Assembly (NCBI RefSeq): GCF_017349075.1
Contig: NZ_JAFMOF010000005.1
Location: forward strand, 558,001-622,000
DNA length: 64,000 bases
Direction of reading: 5' to 3'
DNA from: Streptomyces triculaminicus
GTDB taxonomy: Bacteria; Actinomycetota; Actinomycetes; Streptomycetales; Streptomycetaceae
How positions within the stretch are numbered: position 1 is the first letter of the stretch; every line of letters starts with the position of its first letter. Made by a program: the position numbers and the translations under genes. This document shows positions 25,951 to 34,330 of this stretch, piece after piece. The notes under the pieces are model-generated. The model did no database searches. It had not been told where the DNA came from and saw only the letters and a list, made by a program, of their open reading frames with translations.

Positions 25951-27060
25951 TCATCGCGCGTACCGCCTGCTCATCGCCCGGCCGAGGACCTCCGCGGCCA
26001 GCTCGGTGACGGCCTCGCGGGTGGCCTGGCCCAGCAGCTCGTCGCGCACCGGACCACCGGCGGCGAGATGCCGGTCGTAGGGAAGCATCAACACCTTCAC
26101 CCCCTCCAACCCCAGGTGTTCGCCTGCCGCGTTCACGTCGAGCGTCATGTGGGGGGACGACGCGGCGACGACCACCACAGTTCCCTCCAGCATCGCGGGC
26201 CTCCCCAGCGACGCAATCCACTCCAGCACCGCGCGGGTGCTCACCACGCCCTCGACGGTGGCGGGGGCGACCAGCACCCGGGCCTGGGCCGCCCACAACG
26301 CCGTACGCGACAGCTCGCTGGGGAGCGTCTCGCCGTCGACGACCGTGATGCCGAAGTAGCGGCGCAGCGCGACCATCACCGCGCGGTAATCCGCCAGCTC
26401 CAGGCGGCTGCCGACGCGGCCCTGACTGCCCGGCAGCAGCCAGCCGCCGTCGGGCAGCTGGACGAGGTAGCCGATGACGTCGGTCAACCGCATCGAGGGG
26501 TCGACGATCTGCGCGAGGTCGGCGACCGTCCACTTCACCTTGGCGGCGCCGAGCCGGGCCGGGAGGGTGCCGAGCGCGGCGTCGGCCTCGAGGATCAGCA
26601 CGGGGTCCTGGCGGTAGTGCGCGTACGTACGGCCGAGGAGCGCGGCCACGGTGGTCTTGCCGGCGCCGCCGCGGATGCTGGTGACGGCTATCTGGCGGCC
26701 CGTGGTGAGCGGCTGCTGGAGAGCCTGGGCCAGGCGGGTGGCCTCGGCCACGTCGCGGGTGGCCGAGGAGCCGACGAGCCGGCGCAGCGAGCGGCCGGTG
26801 CGCCGGGTGGCGGAGTCGCCGCTGAGCGGCTTGCCCTTGACGAGCTCCTCGGGGAGCGGGATCTCCATGGTGAGAGGGCTGGGCAACGGGCGGGGCGCGG
26901 ACGGCGGGGCGGGAGCGGGTGCGGTGGGCGGGGCGGGCGCCGGGGTCGCGGGCGCGGCGGCCGGCGCGGGGGCGGGCGCCGCCGCCGCGAGCCCGTCCAG
27001 CTCCTTCGTCAGATCACGCAGGTTGCGCAGTACGTCACCCTGCCAGTCGCCCTCGGGCAT
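25951..27060 (-). CDS. MinD/ParA-like ATPase of the T7SS operon
   Basis: A 369-aa protein. Residues 30-62 are an Ala/Pro linker, and the segment EIPLPEELVKGKPLSGDSATRRTGRSLRRLVG follows. A P-loop of the deviant MinD type, SIRGGAGKTTVAALLG, lies at about 135. Later blocks are ILEADAALGTLP and VDGETLPSELSRTALWAA. It resembles EspI-like and other CobQ/MinD ATPases of actinobacterial T7SS, which modulate secretion or its placement. AGGAG lies 6 bases before ATG 27060. The stop overlaps the original eccC start, indicating coupling. Confidence 0.9.
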   Translation of the reverse strand: MPEGDWQGDVLRNLRDLTKELDGLAAAAPAPAPAAAPATPAPAPPTAPAPAPPSAPRPLPSPLTMEIPLPEELVKGKPLSGDSATRRTGRSLRRLVGSSATRDVAEATRLAQALQQPLTTGRQIAVTSIRGGAGKTTVAALLGRTYAHYRQDPVLILEADAALGTLPARLGAAKVKWTVADLAQIVDPSMRLTDVIGYLVQLPDGGWLLPGSQGRVGSRLELADYRAVMVALRRYFGITVVDGETLPSELSRTALWAAQARVLVAPATVEGVVSTRAVLEWIASLGRPAMLEGTVVVVAASSPHMTLDVNAAGEHLGLEGVKVLMLPYDRHLAAGGPVRDELLGQATREAVTELAAEVLGRAMSRRYAR

Positions 27061-27070
27061 ACGTCTCTCC

Positions 27071-27112
27071 TGGAACTCAGAAGCTGGAACTCAGAACTGG
27101 TGGAACTCAGAA
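27071..27112. repeat. Three short direct repeats at the eccD stop codon
   Basis: TGGAACTCAGAA occurs at 27071-27082, 27085-27096 and 27101-27112. The eccD stop lies in the third copy, so the repeats duplicate the last codons and stop of eccD. The unit nearest the ParA-like gene also supplies part of its ribosome site. Replication slippage is the likely origin. Confidence 0.8.
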
Positions 27113-28453
27113 CTGGTGGAGGAGGCGTCCGTACACGCCGAACGCTCCGACGGCCAGCGGGAACAGCGCGATCACGCCGACGGTCTCGACGAAGTCCACG
27201 GCGCGGCGCAACCGCACGCGCACATGCTCGGGCGGCCGGACCGCCAGGACGCCCAGCGGTACGACCGCCGCCGCGCCCAGCGCCGCCAGCGGCCCGTACG
27301 GAGTGCCGCCGGTGTGGTCGATCCACACCACCGCGAGGCGCACCAGCAGGACGAGGGCGGCCGCCAGGAGCGCCACGACCTCGGCGACCAGTGGAAACGC
27401 CCGCGAGCGGGAGAGCAGGACGACGGCGAGGACGGCGGCGAGCACGACGGTCCACACACGGGGCGCGGTGAGCGCCAGCAGCCCGCCCGCCATGGCGGAC
27501 GCGGCGACCACGACGGTGGCCAGGGACAGCCCGCGGTGGGTGGCGGCGAGGGCGGTCTCGACCTGGTGGCGGCTGACGGAGGCCCCGCCGGAGCGCCGGT
27601 CGTCCAGCGCCGTCATGCCCGCCGCCGTCAAGGCGAACCGGGGCAGCAGGCCCAGGGCGACGACGCCGACGACGGCGAGGACGGCGCCCACGCGGGCCGC
27701 GTCGTGCTGGATCAGCGCGACGGCCTCCCACGCGGCGGTGACCGCCACGAGCGCGCCGGCGCCGATGAGCCCGCCCCGGCCCAGGGGCGAGAACAGCCCG
27801 AGCAGCGCCAGCGTCACGGTCGCCACCGCGGCGACGCCGGCCAGCCGTACGGGCCCGGACCAGGCGTGCGCGTCGGCGGCGGTCCAGGCGCCGAGGAGGC
27901 CCAGGGCGCCGCCGGTCAGCATCAGGACGGTGCCGACGGTACGGCCGCCGGCCCTGGCGGTGACGGCTCCGCCGACGGCCGCGACGGCCGCCGCGGCGAG
28001 CACGCCCAGGGCGACGGCCGCCGGGCCGAGGGCGGCGCGGGCGAGCAGGGCGGTGGTGACGGCCAGAGCGACCGTGGTCAGGCCCGCGGTGCCGCGCCGC
28101 GCCCGCTCGCCCCAGCGCCAGGCGCGTACGTCCAGGTCCTCGGCGACCTCGTCGGTGACGTCGTGCACGACGGGAGCGGAGGGGGTGTCCTCGGCGTGGA
28201 CGAGCCGCAGCACCGCGCCGTCGGGCACACCCGCGTCGGCGAGGGTGCCGCCCTGCGGCAGAACCGTTCCTTCAGCGGTCACCAGATGACGCGACATCGG
28301 GTGACCGCCGACGCGGTCGTCGAGCAGCCGCAGAACGTCCGGGAGAAGACGGCCGATGGGTTCGTCGGCGGGCAATACGAGATCCACTCTTCGTCGTTCC
28401 GCGACGAGAGTGACCCTGCTCAATTCCGTTCGCTGCTTTGCCCCCACGTTCAC
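27107..28453 (-). CDS. eccD: Type VII secretion membrane channel protein EccD
   Basis: About 448 aa from a GTG near 28453 (VNVGAKQRTELSRVTLV). Residues about 8-90 form the cytosolic ubiquitin-like (YukD) domain: VTLVAERRRVDLVLPADEPIGRLLPDVL. About eleven membrane helices follow, rich in Ala/Val/Leu. EccD forms the dimeric pore-lining vestibule in the T7SS core complex. GTGs at 28456 and 28447 are alternative starts. It lies 46 bases before the ParA-like gene and 16 bases after the small anchored protein. Confidence 0.9.
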   Translation of the reverse strand: MNVGAKQRTELSRVTLVAERRRVDLVLPADEPIGRLLPDVLRLLDDRVGGHPMSRHLVTAEGTVLPQGGTLADAGVPDGAVLRLVHAEDTPSAPVVHDVTDEVAEDLDVRAWRWGERARRGTAGLTTVALAVTTALLARAALGPAAVALGVLAAAAVAAVGGAVTARAGGRTVGTVLMLTGGALGLLGAWTAADAHAWSGPVRLAGVAAVATVTLALLGLFSPLGRGGLIGAGALVAVTAAWEAVALIQHDAARVGAVLAVVGVVALGLLPRFALTAAGMTALDDRRSGGASVSRHQVETALAATHRGLSLATVVVAASAMAGGLLALTAPRVWTVVLAAVLAVVLLSRSRAFPLVAEVVALLAAALVLLVRLAVVWIDHTGGTPYGPLAALGAAAVVPLGVLAVRPPEHVRVRLRRAVDFVETVGVIALFPLAVGAFGVYGRLLHQF

Positions 28454-28469
28454 CACTCGCCTGAACCTA

Positions 28470-28982
28470 TCATCGGCCCGTCTCCATCGTTTTGGGGGTT
28501 CTTTTCGGTTTGGTCGGTGTCGGATACGGCTTGACGGTGGCGGACCGTCGCGGCGTCGGCTTGACGGTGCCCGGCGTGGGGGACGCGCTGGTGGGCGGCG
28601 CACTGGGGGTAACGGACGGGGACGCGCTGGGCGTTGGGGACGCGGAGGGGGACGGTGAGAGCGAAGGGGAGGGCGAGACCGACGGAGACGGGGACGGCGG
28701 GGGCGTCGGCGAGGGCGCCACGGGCGGCACGTATCGCTGCTGTTGCTGCTGTTGCTGTTTCTGCTGGGCTTTCTGCTTCGCCAGCGTGTGCTGAATGAAC
28801 GACCACCCCACACACCCGGCGCACAGCACGGCCGCGACGGCTATTCCCGCGAATACCTTGCCGAGTTTCTCGTCGGCCGTCCGACGGGCCCGCTGGGCAC
28901 CGTGCAGCAGGGCATCGCGCATTCGCCGGCGCCGTACCGAAACCGACTCCAGCAGCTGGCTGTCGTAATCCTTCGTCATCAT
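28470..28982 (-). CDS. Single-pass membrane protein with poly-Gln and Pro/Ser tail
   Basis: A 170-aa protein. The N-terminal 45 residues are charged and cytoplasmic (SVRRRRMRDALLHGAQRARR). One membrane helix follows (FAGIAVAAVLCAGCVGW), then KQKAQQKQQQQQQQRYVPP and a long low-complexity PSPSPS/SPSPSASP tail outside the cell. ATG 28982 is followed at once by a second ATG. It sits 16 bases upstream of eccD and 6 bases after the HD-domain gene. A T7SS accessory role is inferred only from position. Confidence 0.8.
   Translation of the reverse strand: MMTKDYDSQLLESVSVRRRRMRDALLHGAQRARRTADEKLGKVFAGIAVAAVLCAGCVGWSFIQHTLAKQKAQQKQQQQQQQRYVPPVAPSPTPPPSPSPSVSPSPSLSPSPSASPTPSASPSVTPSAPPTSASPTPGTVKPTPRRSATVKPYPTPTKPKRTPKTMETGR
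28734..28771 (+). repeat. CTG/TTG trinucleotide tract (poly-Gln codons)
   Basis: A CTG/TTG microsatellite on the plus strand that encodes the poly-Gln run of the membrane protein on the minus strand. It is a natural site for length variation between strains. Confidence 0.7.
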
Positions 28983-28988
28983 TCCCCG

Positions 28989-29489
28989 TCACGCCTCGGC
29001 GTCGTCCCGCTCGAGGCGGGCGATCGGCGGCCATTCGTCGGAGTCGTTCAGCCCGAGCAGCGCGCGCATGCGGGCGTACTTCGCGCGGAGCCGGTCCCGG
29101 GTGGCCGCGTCGGGCAGGGCACGCAGCCGCTCGGGGGCGGCGTTGTGCGCCAGGTCGGCGGCCTTGACGAGCAGGGCGCCGGGCGTGGCGAGGACGCGGG
29201 CGGCGTACGCCTCGGCGGGCTCGCCCGGCCGCTTGGTGACCGCGAGGACGATGTCCTTGGTCGGCTGGGGGAGGTCGGCCGCCGCCAGCCAGTCGGCCGT
29301 CACGGCGTCGTCCTCGACGGCGTCGTGCAGCCACGCGGCGGCGATCTGCTCCTCGCTCCCACCCCGCTCGCGTACGCCCTCGGCGACGGCCGCCAGGTGC
29401 TCGGCGTACGGCCGGCCGGCCTTGTCGGTCTGCCCGGCGTGGGCGCGGCGGGCGAATGCCTCGACCTCGGCGAGCGTCATGTACGTCAT
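28989..29489 (-). CDS. HD-domain hydrolase, (p)ppGpp-hydrolase-like
   Basis: A 166-aa protein with the HD_4 layout of SpoT/MESH1-type hydrolases: RRAHAGQTDKAGRPYAEHLAAVA, AAAWLHDAVEDDA (HD and ED metal ligands), and LLVKAADLAHN. There is no synthetase, TGS or ACT domain, as in small alarmone hydrolases. Activity on (p)ppGpp is a family-based guess. ATG 29489 overlaps the previous stop (ATGA), so it is translationally coupled in the T7SS-linked operon. Confidence 0.82.
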   Translation of the reverse strand: MTYMTLAEVEAFARRAHAGQTDKAGRPYAEHLAAVAEGVRERGGSEEQIAAAWLHDAVEDDAVTADWLAAADLPQPTKDIVLAVTKRPGEPAEAYAARVLATPGALLVKAADLAHNAAPERLRALPDAATRDRLRAKYARMRALLGLNDSDEWPPIARLERDDAEA

Positions 29490-30295
29490 ACGGTGCCGGT
29501 CTCCCCCTCTCGTACCTCGGAGTGATCCGCGGCTCGTACGGCCTCCGCGACCAGCCTACGGATCTCCTCGTCGCCGCCGGCCAGCAGCCGCCCGGCCAAC
29601 CTCCGCCGCTCCTCGCCCTCGGCACGGGCCACGACGGTCGTCGCGTGCACGAGCACCCGGTGGTCAGGGTCGGCGGCGATCACCCGCTCGGCCAGCGCGA
29701 TCGCCCTCGGCGCGTCGACGAGGGCGATCGCGCAGGCCAGGTCGACGAGCTGGGTCGCCAGGTCGAAACGGATCCGGCGGCCGGGCCCGAGGGCCCGGAC
29801 CCCGCGCAGGACGGTCTCCTCGATGTCCGGGAGCAGCGCGGCGAGCGCGGCCCCGTGCAGCGCGCCCTCGAGCTTCTCCTCGAAGTACTCGGTGTCCGCG
29901 ATCCGCACGAGGGCGCGCAGCGCCTCCGTCCGGAGCTGGGCGTTCCCTTTCTCCTCCGCCAGCTCCTCGCCGGAGCCGAGGGCGTCGGCGAGCTGCGCGA
30001 AGGTGGAGTCGACCGAGAACTTCCGGTCGACGCTGACGTCGTACCAGGGCGCGTTCCGGGAATCGGCGGCGGCGCGCAGCACCGCCTCGTAACCCGCAGG
30101 CTCCGCCCACGTCGTCAGGACGACGCAGGCGAGGAACCGGTTCATGGCGGACGCCGCCTCGTCGTTCATCAACGCGGTGAGGGGCAGGACGCGGTCGCGG
30201 TGGCGGGGGTCCTCGTAAACGCCGTAGAGGATGTCGTCGAAGTCGGCGGCGGGGTGGCCGTCGAAGCCGGTGCGGAGGAGGGAGTGGAGGTCCAC
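29486..30295 (-). CDS. Hypothetical helical-repeat protein
   Basis: A 269-aa soluble protein from GTG 30295. It is mostly predicted alpha-helix in HEAT-like pairs (RTEALRALVRIADTEYFEEKLEGALHGAALAALLPD, VDLACAIALVDAPRAIALAERVIAAD). No catalytic motif is seen. It sits 4 bases after the small Pro-rich protein and overlaps the HD gene. A scaffold or binding role is plausible but untested. Confidence 0.72.
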   Translation of the reverse strand: MDLHSLLRTGFDGHPAADFDDILYGVYEDPRHRDRVLPLTALMNDEAASAMNRFLACVVLTTWAEPAGYEAVLRAAADSRNAPWYDVSVDRKFSVDSTFAQLADALGSGEELAEEKGNAQLRTEALRALVRIADTEYFEEKLEGALHGAALAALLPDIEETVLRGVRALGPGRRIRFDLATQLVDLACAIALVDAPRAIALAERVIAADPDHRVLVHATTVVARAEGEERRRLAGRLLAGGDEEIRRLVAEAVRAADHSEVREGETGTV

Positions 30296-30299
30296 GGGG

Positions 30300-30500
30300 C
30301 TACGACCCCCGCGCGGCCTGGAAGGCCATGAACAGCACCCAGGCGACCGGTATCAGCAGCCCCAGCGCGGCGGGGCGCTTGAACATCGGCAGACCGGGGT
30401 CGAGCGGCGTACCTGGCGGGGCGTGGAAGCCGGGGCCGGGCTGCTGCGGCGGGAACGGCTGCAGCGCAGGAAAGGGCTGTGGTGGTGGCGGAGTGGCCAT
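30300..30500 (-). CDS. Small Pro-rich tail-anchored membrane protein
   Basis: A 66-aa protein from ATG 30500, with GGGGGA 5 bases upstream. The first 40 residues are Pro/Gln/Phe-rich (PPPPQPFPALQPFPPQQP). One C-terminal helix (PAALGLLIPVAWVLFMAFQAA) follows and ends in RGS. It lies in the run of tightly spaced genes between the ADP-ribosylglycohydrolase and eccD. Confidence 0.65.
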   Translation of the reverse strand: MATPPPPQPFPALQPFPPQQPGPGFHAPPGTPLDPGLPMFKRPAALGLLIPVAWVLFMAFQAARGS

Positions 30501-30575
30501 GGTCGTCCCCCGTACAGGCCGGATCGTCGGTGCTGAGGCGTCGAGGTGTCGAGGAGGTGCTGAGATGGCGCGGCG

Positions 30576-31721
30576 TCAGTTGTGCGGGTAGCGCTCGCGC
30601 GGGTGGACCGACTCGCCGTAGGGGGGCGTCGGTCCGTGGAACTGGAGCACGAGGTCGTCGGCGACCCGCGCGATGACGTCCCGGCCCTCGGTGACGGCGA
30701 GCCAGGACGCTGGCAGGGCGGCCTCGCCGTGCAGGACACCCAGCAGGTTGCCGCAGACGGAACCGGTGGAGTCGCTGTCGCCCGAGTGGTTGACGGACAA
30801 CAGAAGGGCGTCGGCGACGGAGCCGGGGTCCGGGTGGGCGAGGGCCGCGTACACGGCGATGGCGAGGGCCTCCTCGGCGACCCAGCCGCCGCCCAGACTT
30901 TCGGCCTTCTCCGGGGAGGGCGAGCCCTCGGCGGCGAGGGCGACGGCCTGCCGCAGGGCATCGCTCGTCTCCTCGTGCCTTGGGTGGCGGGCGAGGAGCT
31001 CCAGCGTTCGCGCGACCGCCGCTTCCAGGGACGCGCCGTCCAGGAGGTGCCGCACGATCGCGGCGAAGGCGCCGGCGGCGTACCCGCCCGTGGGATGGCC
31101 GTGCGTGATCTGCGCGGCCCGGCCGGCGAGCTCGAAGGCGTAGCCGGTGAACTCGCCGGTGAGGCCGAAGGGCGCGGAGCGCATGACGGTGCCGCAGCCC
31201 TTGGAGTCGGGGTTGACGGGGCCCGGGGTGCCGTCGAGAGAGCCGTAGGGGGCGGGGACGTGACGGTGCCGCAGCCCGGAGAGGCAGGCGTTGCCGGGGG
31301 CGCGCCGCGCGTACAGCCACGGCTGTTCGCGCAGCCACCCGGACCGCACCACGTCGCGGGGGCCGGCGGCGGGCGGCGGCCCGGGGTGCTGCTGGGTGTC
31401 GAGCCAGCGCAGGTAGGCGTGGAGCAGGATGCCCGTCTCGGCGCCTCCGATGCCCTTGGCGCTCGCCCGGGCGTCGGCCCGGATGAGCGCCTCCGCCGTG
31501 AAGAGCGTCATCTGCGTGTCGTCGGTGACGCGCCCGGTCACGCCCTCGCCATCCGGCACCATGCCGCTGACACCCGCCGGCCCGTACGCGGCACGGATGG
31601 CGTGGAGCGACAGGAACTCGACGGGGTTCCCGAGGGCGTCGCCGACGGCTCCGCCGAGCAGGCATCCGCGTATGCGGTCACGTGTGGTGTCGTCGACGCC
31701 TGGTGATGAAGTCCGAGTCAC
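30576..31721 (-). CDS. ADP-ribosylglycohydrolase family protein, copy 1
   Basis: A 381-aa DraG/ARH-type hydrolase that removes ADP-ribose from proteins or small molecules. Metal-binding motifs are VTDDTQMTLFTAE (the TDDT signature) and NHSGDSDSTGSVCGNLLG (the C-terminal GDSDS signature). The start is GTG 31721. It shares most of its length with copy 2 at 39967-41106, including the ending RYPHN. It leads the run of genes toward eccD/eccC. It may reverse ADP-ribosylation of self proteins; the substrate is unknown. Confidence 0.92.
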   Translation of the reverse strand: MTRTSSPGVDDTTRDRIRGCLLGGAVGDALGNPVEFLSLHAIRAAYGPAGVSGMVPDGEGVTGRVTDDTQMTLFTAEALIRADARASAKGIGGAETGILLHAYLRWLDTQQHPGPPPAAGPRDVVRSGWLREQPWLYARRAPGNACLSGLRHRHVPAPYGSLDGTPGPVNPDSKGCGTVMRSAPFGLTGEFTGYAFELAGRAAQITHGHPTGGYAAGAFAAIVRHLLDGASLEAAVARTLELLARHPRHEETSDALRQAVALAAEGSPSPEKAESLGGGWVAEEALAIAVYAALAHPDPGSVADALLLSVNHSGDSDSTGSVCGNLLGVLHGEAALPASWLAVTEGRDVIARVADDLVLQFHGPTPPYGESVHPRERYPHN

Positions 31722-31824
31722 CTCTCGACCCTAACTCTCGGGCGCCGGTGCGTTGGTGGAGCAGTCGGCAGGGACTCGACGGGGACAAGCACCCGGCACG
31801 TTGTCCTTGGCAGCGTTTGCCGCT

Positions 31825-32367
31825 TCAAACTCCGGATTCCGCTTCCGAATCCAGGACATCGAGTGCGGCCCGGTCAAGCTGGACGACCGGCTCGGGTGAG
31901 ACGTTCGCCTGCCAGGTGCGAAGGGGCACGCGCCGCAGCTCGAAGTCCGCGACGCCGTTCTCGACCCAGAACGCGCCGCCCCGTTCGTAGAGCATGACCA
32001 GCGGTGCGTACGGGTCCTCCAGATCCGGCAGCCGGACCTGCGTTTCGTCGCGAATCGCCGTCCAGCGGGTGACCGCGCGGCACATCCTGCGGGCGCGGAT
32101 GTCCGGTACGTTCGCCGAGGTGAACGCGTCCAGCCGTCCCATCAGCCCCTCGCCGGCACGCACCGACGGGTCGACGCGCTCGGCGAAGTCGATGAACGGC
32201 CATCGGTCGCCGCCTCCCAGGTACTCGACCCACAGAGCCGAGCGGCGAAGGAACTCGCGCATCAGCAGGGCACGGGAAAGAGCGTGTCTCTCAGCTGCGG
32301 CGTAATCCATCCAGTCGATGGCCACCAGCCGATCGGACATCAACTGCGCAGGGCTTCTCTCCGTCAC
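31825..32367 (-). CDS. Hypothetical protein at the edge of the toxin-immunity region
   Basis: A 180-aa soluble protein from GTG 32367 (VTERSPAQLMSDRLVAIDW), chosen because GAAGGA lies 9 bases upstream. An in-frame ATG at 32340 is an alternative. The helical sequence has several Trp residues and ends in an acidic tail. The segment YAPLVMLYERGGAFWVENG resembles the beta-hairpin of small immunity-like proteins, but I cannot assign a family. It is the last gene of the toxin half, 103 bases before copy 1 of the ADP-ribosylglycohydrolase. Confidence 0.65.
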   Translation of the reverse strand: MTERSPAQLMSDRLVAIDWMDYAAAERHALSRALLMREFLRRSALWVEYLGGGDRWPFIDFAERVDPSVRAGEGLMGRLDAFTSANVPDIRARRMCRAVTRWTAIRDETQVRLPDLEDPYAPLVMLYERGGAFWVENGVADFELRRVPLRTWQANVSPEPVVQLDRAALDVLDSEAESGV

Positions 32368-32902
32368 AGATTGGATTCCTTCGGTGCGGCCTGGGTGCGG
32401 TTGGATCGCCGAGCGACGGGAGTGGCGGAATCGAAGGCTGTGGACATGGACCAACCGGCGCTGGCACCACGGCACTCGACCAGTGGTGGACTCCTGGCGG
32501 CCACCGCGGGTACGACGGGGCATGGCCGCCGACCCGGACCGCGCCCTTGACGTGGCGCTACGCGCGGCCGGCCCCTGGTCCGCACTGACGAATCGAGACC
32601 GCCCATTCTGCCCCCACCTCACGCACGCCGCATAGATTCCCGTCGACGGCAGAACGTCGGGCTCACCGGCGCGACGCGCTCACCCGGCCGGTGCCGGACC
32701 TCAATCCTGCGATCGGCCCACCGGGGCACGTGGGGAATCACTCGCACGTGCCCGCCCCTCGCCCCGATCCAAGCCTCCAGCTCCGCCCCACCGAGTTCAC
32801 GAGGATGACACGATCTCCACAGCCGCAGCTTTTCCTGCCATCACGGAAGCCACTCTCCGTGCGAAGGACATACTGGACACCGCACTTCGCGAAAGCGCGC
32901 GG
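32368..32902. other. Gene-poor stretch between two possible immunity genes
   Basis: About 535 bases of lower GC than the surroundings. Short open frames exist on both strands (for example 32691-32906 on plus), but none has a ribosome site or protein-like composition. It probably holds the promoter of the 32367 gene and decayed cassette sequence. Confidence 0.5.
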
Positions 32903-33547
32903 CTAGAGCTTGTAGGTGAGGTCGAGCCCAGAGCCGTCTTCGTAAGCATCGGGAGTCCCGATACCAAGGTCGGTGGCGAAACCGAAGTGTGTAGCTTCCC
33001 CCGGCTCGGCATCCACACCAAGCATTGAGTTCAGTTCCTGAAGGGCCGCTTTCAGACGAGGCGCGTTTCGCTGGTACACATCCGGGTGAGGCTTGCCGGC
33101 GAAGTCGAACCATCCCCAAATGTCATGGTGGACAGCGAGCTCTGCGGTGAGGCTAACCGGAGCAGGGGAGACAGACAGATCCACCAGGCGAGGTTCGCGG
33201 CGAGACTCTCCCTTCACATCGATCCAAGTGCCAGGTCCCACGACATGAATGTCGTCGACTTCGGCATCCGGAAAGCCGCACGGACGGCTCTGGAGAACAC
33301 GTTCCGAGACATGCGAGTCGCCCAGTGGCACGGTCAATGCCAGGGTCGTCGTGACGTCGATTCCACCGGAGTCGAGCACATACCAGCCGTATTCGAGCCT
33401 GTGGGGGGTCAGGAGTCCGTGCCGCTCAAGGACCTCCGTCATCCTGTGTGCTACGGCCAGTGCCGAATCGAGGCCATGCTGGGAAACGTCCTCAAGATCC
33501 CAGAACCATGAACCACATTCACGTGGGGCGCGCATCAGAGTGGACAA
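32903..33547 (-). CDS. Putative immunity protein (orphan) behind a decayed toxin cassette
   Basis: A 214-aa soluble protein. TTG 33547 is the likely start because TAAGGA lies 7 bases upstream; ATG 33535 is in frame. Features: GSWFWDLEDVSQHGLDSALAVAHRM, a beta-rich middle with YGWYVLDSGGIDVTT, then HHDIWGWFDFAGKPHPDVYQRNAPRLKAALQELNSMLG. From memory, similar proteins lie next to toxin cassettes in other Streptomyces. Immunity function is inferred from its position directly after the orphan cassette, which it overlaps by 29 bases. Confidence 0.65.
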   Translation of the reverse strand: MSTLMRAPRECGSWFWDLEDVSQHGLDSALAVAHRMTEVLERHGLLTPHRLEYGWYVLDSGGIDVTTTLALTVPLGDSHVSERVLQSRPCGFPDAEVDDIHVVGPGTWIDVKGESRREPRLVDLSVSPAPVSLTAELAVHHDIWGWFDFAGKPHPDVYQRNAPRLKAALQELNSMLGVDAEPGEATHFGFATDLGIGTPDAYEDGSGLDLTYKL

Positions 33548-34330
33548 GGATATTCCTTACGGGAAAACGGAAGCTTGGTCTCTCGGATCCATCTTCGCTC
33601 GCGTGAGCGCCTCTTGAGCGCCTCTTGAGGGGCTGCCCCTTGCTCAGGGCGCAGGGCTCGGAGCAGGGCCCCACCAAATCCTCACCTCGGCTATAGCGTT
33701 CCGGCTCGATCTCGTCGATCGGGTTGTGCCCCGCGCTGGGGGGAACGGCGCTATCAGTAGCGTGTGGGACGTGTTCATCGCCACTGGCCAGGCCATCGTG
33801 GCCGCCGCTGGTCGTGCTCTCACTGCGTCCGCCGAGGGGCCCATCGCCGCGCCCGCCCACCGAGCCGTCACCGTGACCACCACTCGGGGTGTCGCCATGT
33901 GACGGAGAGGAACCGTGGGGAGGGCCGACAGGCAGCTCATGGCTCACCGACGATCCTCGGCCGAGCCCGTGGCCGCCGCCCCCGCCGCTGGTGTGCGTCG
34001 GGGTGTGGCCGCCGCCGGTTCGGCTACCCGTCGGGGGTTCGTGGCTCGCGCGGGGGGTGTTGTCGGCGGTGCGGCCCGTCGCCTCCGCCGGAGTGCCGCC
34101 CGCGTTGGCGTGGTCCGGCTGCTCGTGCGGGGTGTGGAGGTCGCTGTCCAGCTTGATGTGGGCGCTCTCGCCCACTTGTCCCGCATGCCGGAACGGGACC
34201 GCCTGTTCTGCCGCGGCCTCACGAACGACGCCCCTGAGGAACGGGCGGACGATGAACCGACGAGCCTTGCCTCGGCCAAGCGTCCCGGCTTGCCGGCCTC
34301 TGTTCGATAGAAGCAGAAGGCCAGCAATCA
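33519..34330 (-). pseudogene. Orphan toxin cassette, decayed
   Basis: An open frame that copies the linker of the large toxin: HAGQVGESAHIKLDSDLHTPHEQ, then the GGTPAEATGRTADNTPRASHEPPTGS Gly/His-rich stretch. It then diverges into SAGHNPIDEIEPERYSRGEDLVGP and a scrambled basic tail with no toxin fold. Upstream, in frame, is a hydrophobic stretch LIAGLLLLSNRG and a basic segment, with no proper start; GTG 34175 is the only usable one. It looks like a displaced 3' module of a polymorphic toxin that has lost its catalytic domain. Confidence 0.7.
33971..34184 (-). repeat. 214-base repeat, copy in the orphan cassette
   Basis: Aligns without gaps to 36281-36494 in the toxin gene. I count 10 mismatches (about 95% identity). 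It encodes the linker just before the toxin-specific region and could serve as a recombination arm for swapping cassettes. Confidence 0.9.

Noticed and set aside
21954..26009. A 1351-codon open frame on the plus strand opposite eccC
   Set aside because: It is the antisense shadow of a GC-rich real gene. The product is a featureless Gly/Asp/Glu/Val/Arg string with no domains, and the minus strand gives three clear Walker motifs.
32691..32906. Short plus-strand open frame between two minus-strand genes
   Set aside because: No ribosome site, low-complexity product, ends inside the neighbouring gene.
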